A DNA stretch of 64,000 nt from the NCBI GenBank assembly GCA_003508835.1, contig PUFA01000027.1:2852001-2916000 (forward strand), written 5' to 3'. Numbering within the stretch: position 1 is the first letter of the stretch; each line of letters starts with the position of its first letter. This DNA is from Eonycteris spelaea (Eukaryota; Chordata; Mammalia; Chiroptera; Pteropodidae). Shown here piece after piece: positions 62,301 to 64,000 of the stretch. Both the position numbers and the translations under genes were made by a program. The notes under the pieces are model-generated. The model saw only the letters and a program-made list of their open reading frames with translations, had not been told where the DNA came from and did no database searches.

Positions 62301-63603
62301 TTCAATATCCTCATTCTCCCTGTGTTACAAGGATCTGCCAAATTATCGTCCTTCAAAAATTGTTTGTAGTTGTGGTAATGATGTTGTCTGATGTAGTGCT
62401 TTTGCCAGTTGTCAAGGGCATGGTAGGTATGCACGTATTTCTGGACAGGAAGAAAATAGCACTATTATTACTCTTGCTGTCTTAGGGGCTTTTCTGTGGG
62501 AAATCTCAAAGAATTTACAAGCAGCACTAAGAGAAAGCCTCTGGTAGCGCCATTAATGTATCTTGGGATACAATACTAACATGCAAATAAACAGGGATAA
62601 AACCCAGCAGGATTGAGTCTGGACCCAATGCAGACATTCTTTTATTGCTTGGCTTTGACCTACTTTGGCATCTGGCCAAATAACTCCTTGTCTCTGAGAA
62701 CATCTGTTCCTGGTTTTATCTGCTTTACTCCCTTGTCCCTTCCCTGCTCTGGAGATGGCTCCTTGTTACAATGACCCCTTTTGATTTCTTGGCTTCTGAG
62801 TGCTACACACTGGCTTCTGACCTAAGCTCCCGAATCTGCCATCTTAGTTACCCACACTCTTCTCTTGCCACCAGGTCTAACCAACATACCCTCAACATTA
62901 GAATTTGTAGCCATTGAACACTCTGCGACTAATTTAAAGGCCATATTGAGAGTCTTTTGTGATTCACAATTTCTGAAATTTGAAGGTACTTAGATGACTG
63001 AGTTATATTTTTATTCTGGCTTTAAAAATATCCTACTAATGTCAGGCTCAGCCTATCTTGCAGCTTTACCTTCCAGTATTGATGATGGGTCATTAAATGA
63101 ATCATTAAATGAATCACTCTGATATAAGTGTATCTTCGAGGATTAGCTGATGGGATCTGTGAAATTCTCAAGGCAGCCATCTTGCTTAAAGCTTTTGTTG
63201 TCTGAAGCTAGTTCTCTGATATTGTTGGGTTCCTTTTGCAGTATTTATGCAATTTTCCTCACATATCTTGAATATGAAATGCAGAAACATCGAATTTGCT
63301 ATATATAATTCATTATGGTCTGAAATTAGAGCATCAGAATATAAGTTGCATTATGTCTAACTGATTCAGGAGGAATTTGATGATGCTTATGCCAGTGGTT
63401 GAAGACATGCTCAGGATCTCTGAAAGCTTTCACGAGCGCTGGGAAGCTTTTAGGTGATGAGGTCCTCCTCTGGAATTCATCCTCCCACAGTCAGATTCGG
63501 CTACTGGGTCGGTAGGCATAGTGAGGATCACTATTCATGGCAAAAGCCTTCCTCAGCTCCCCTGCTCAATCTGCCACTGAATATTAAGGAAAATTAAGCA
63601 TAG

Positions 63604-63879
63604 GGCAACTGGATATCCACATGTAAAAGAATGAAGTTGGATCTCTCCTTCACACCATAGCATAATTAACTAAAAAATAGATCAAAGACCTAAAATACAG
63701 AGCTAAAACTATAAAACTCTTAGAAGAAGGTATAGATATAAATCTTTATGACTTTGAATTGGGCCAATGGTTTCTTAGATATGGCACAGCATAAGCAGCT
63801 AATGAAACATAGGTAAATTGACTTGATTAAAATTTAAAATTTTAATGCTTCAAAAAACACCAACAAGAAAGTGAAAAGG
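63604..63879 (+). mobile_element. L1 ORF2 fragment hosting the RPL9 insertion
   Basis: CAACTGGATATCCACATGTA, AAACTATAAAACTCTTAGAA, GAAGGTATAGATATAAATCT and AACAAGAAAGTGAAAAGG track a late-ORF2 segment of L1 on the plus strand. The L1 sequence stops abruptly at 63879 where the RPL9 sequence begins, so the L1 was already in place when the retrocopy inserted. Confidence 0.85.
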
Positions 63880-64000
63880 CTTTTTTTTGCTGCATCTATT
63901 CTGAAGATGAAGACCATTCTCAGCAATCAGACTGCTGACATCCCAGAAAATCTGGTTATCACTCTGAAGGGACACACAGTTATTGTTCAGGGCCCTGAAG
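63880..64000 (+). pseudogene. RPL9: RPL9 processed pseudogene, 5' part (cut by window edge)
   Basis: It starts with a C plus pyrimidine tract (63880-63888), the 5'-TOP start of a ribosomal protein mRNA, then a short 5' UTR and ATG at 63907. The translation [20 protein letters not shown] continues [11 protein letters not shown], clearly the N-terminus of ribosomal protein L9 (uL6), with several substitutions, for example Ala for Val at residue 10 and His for Arg after KG. There is no intron, and the start coincides with the mRNA 5' end, so it is an L1-mediated retrocopy with complete 5' UTR. The visible frame is open, but the substitutions in a highly conserved protein mark it as non-functional. 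The rest is outside the window. Confidence 0.9.

Larger units (their letters stand above)
52094..64000 (+). other. DYNC1I1: DYNC1I1 intron 5 (partial, continues past window)
   Basis: It begins with the GT donor at 52094 and no further dynein exon is recognisable to the right edge. It contains a + strand L1 3' end, a long decayed minus-strand L1, a TC/TG microsatellite, a 39-bp tandem duplication, a long + strand L2, and an L1 fragment carrying an RPL9 processed pseudogene. The stretch 58500-61200 shows no feature I can name apart from a short palindrome. Confidence 0.75.

Overview
This is mammalian nuclear DNA. It is mostly intronic and is dominated by old interspersed repeats (L1, L2, MIR, MER5A-like). 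It contains the 5' part of one protein-coding gene on the + strand, DYNC1I1 (cytoplasmic dynein 1 intermediate chain 1). Recognisable parts are a CpG-island promoter with a non-coding first exon (about 600-1240), exon 2 with the start codon (30224-30340), exon 3 (36644-36758), exon 4 with two alternative acceptors (39421 or 39471, ending at 39561), and exon 5 (52035-52093). Intron 5 runs off the right edge. The remaining dynein exons (light-chain sites and WD40 domain) lie outside the window.

The paralogue was identified by translation. Exon 2 reads [20 protein letters not shown]..., exon 3 [17 protein letters not shown]..., exon 4 PTPMSPSSKSASTPSEAG... and exon 5 TLQWDTDP followed, one frame over, by SVLQLQSDSELG. 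This fits DYNC1I1 rather than DYNC1I2. Two places lack exactly one base relative to the expected reading: the long-isoform extension of exon 4 (50 nt instead of 51) and constitutive exon 5 (59 nt instead of 60). Both sit at short G or C runs. Base-call or assembly errors are the most economical explanation, although a real loss of the long isoform is possible for exon 4.

The intronic DNA holds L1 3' ends in both orientations, one with a clear 13-bp target-site duplication. It also has a large decayed minus-strand L1 (about 54634-58340), several long L2 remnants, many MIRs, a cluster of MER5A-like copies, microsatellites, a 5S rRNA-derived retroposon on the minus strand (24535-24652), and the start of an RPL9 processed pseudogene inserted in an L1 at the right edge (63880-64000, cut by the window).

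Organism: a placental mammal. The L1 3' ends resemble those of laurasiatherians, bats in particular, no young lineage-specific tRNA SINE was recognised, and a 5S-derived element is present. A fruit bat is a reasonable but unproven guess. No CRISPR array, operon, prokaryotic feature or previously undescribed biological system was found. Most remaining open reading frames lie in introns, repeats or the CpG island and look like chance.
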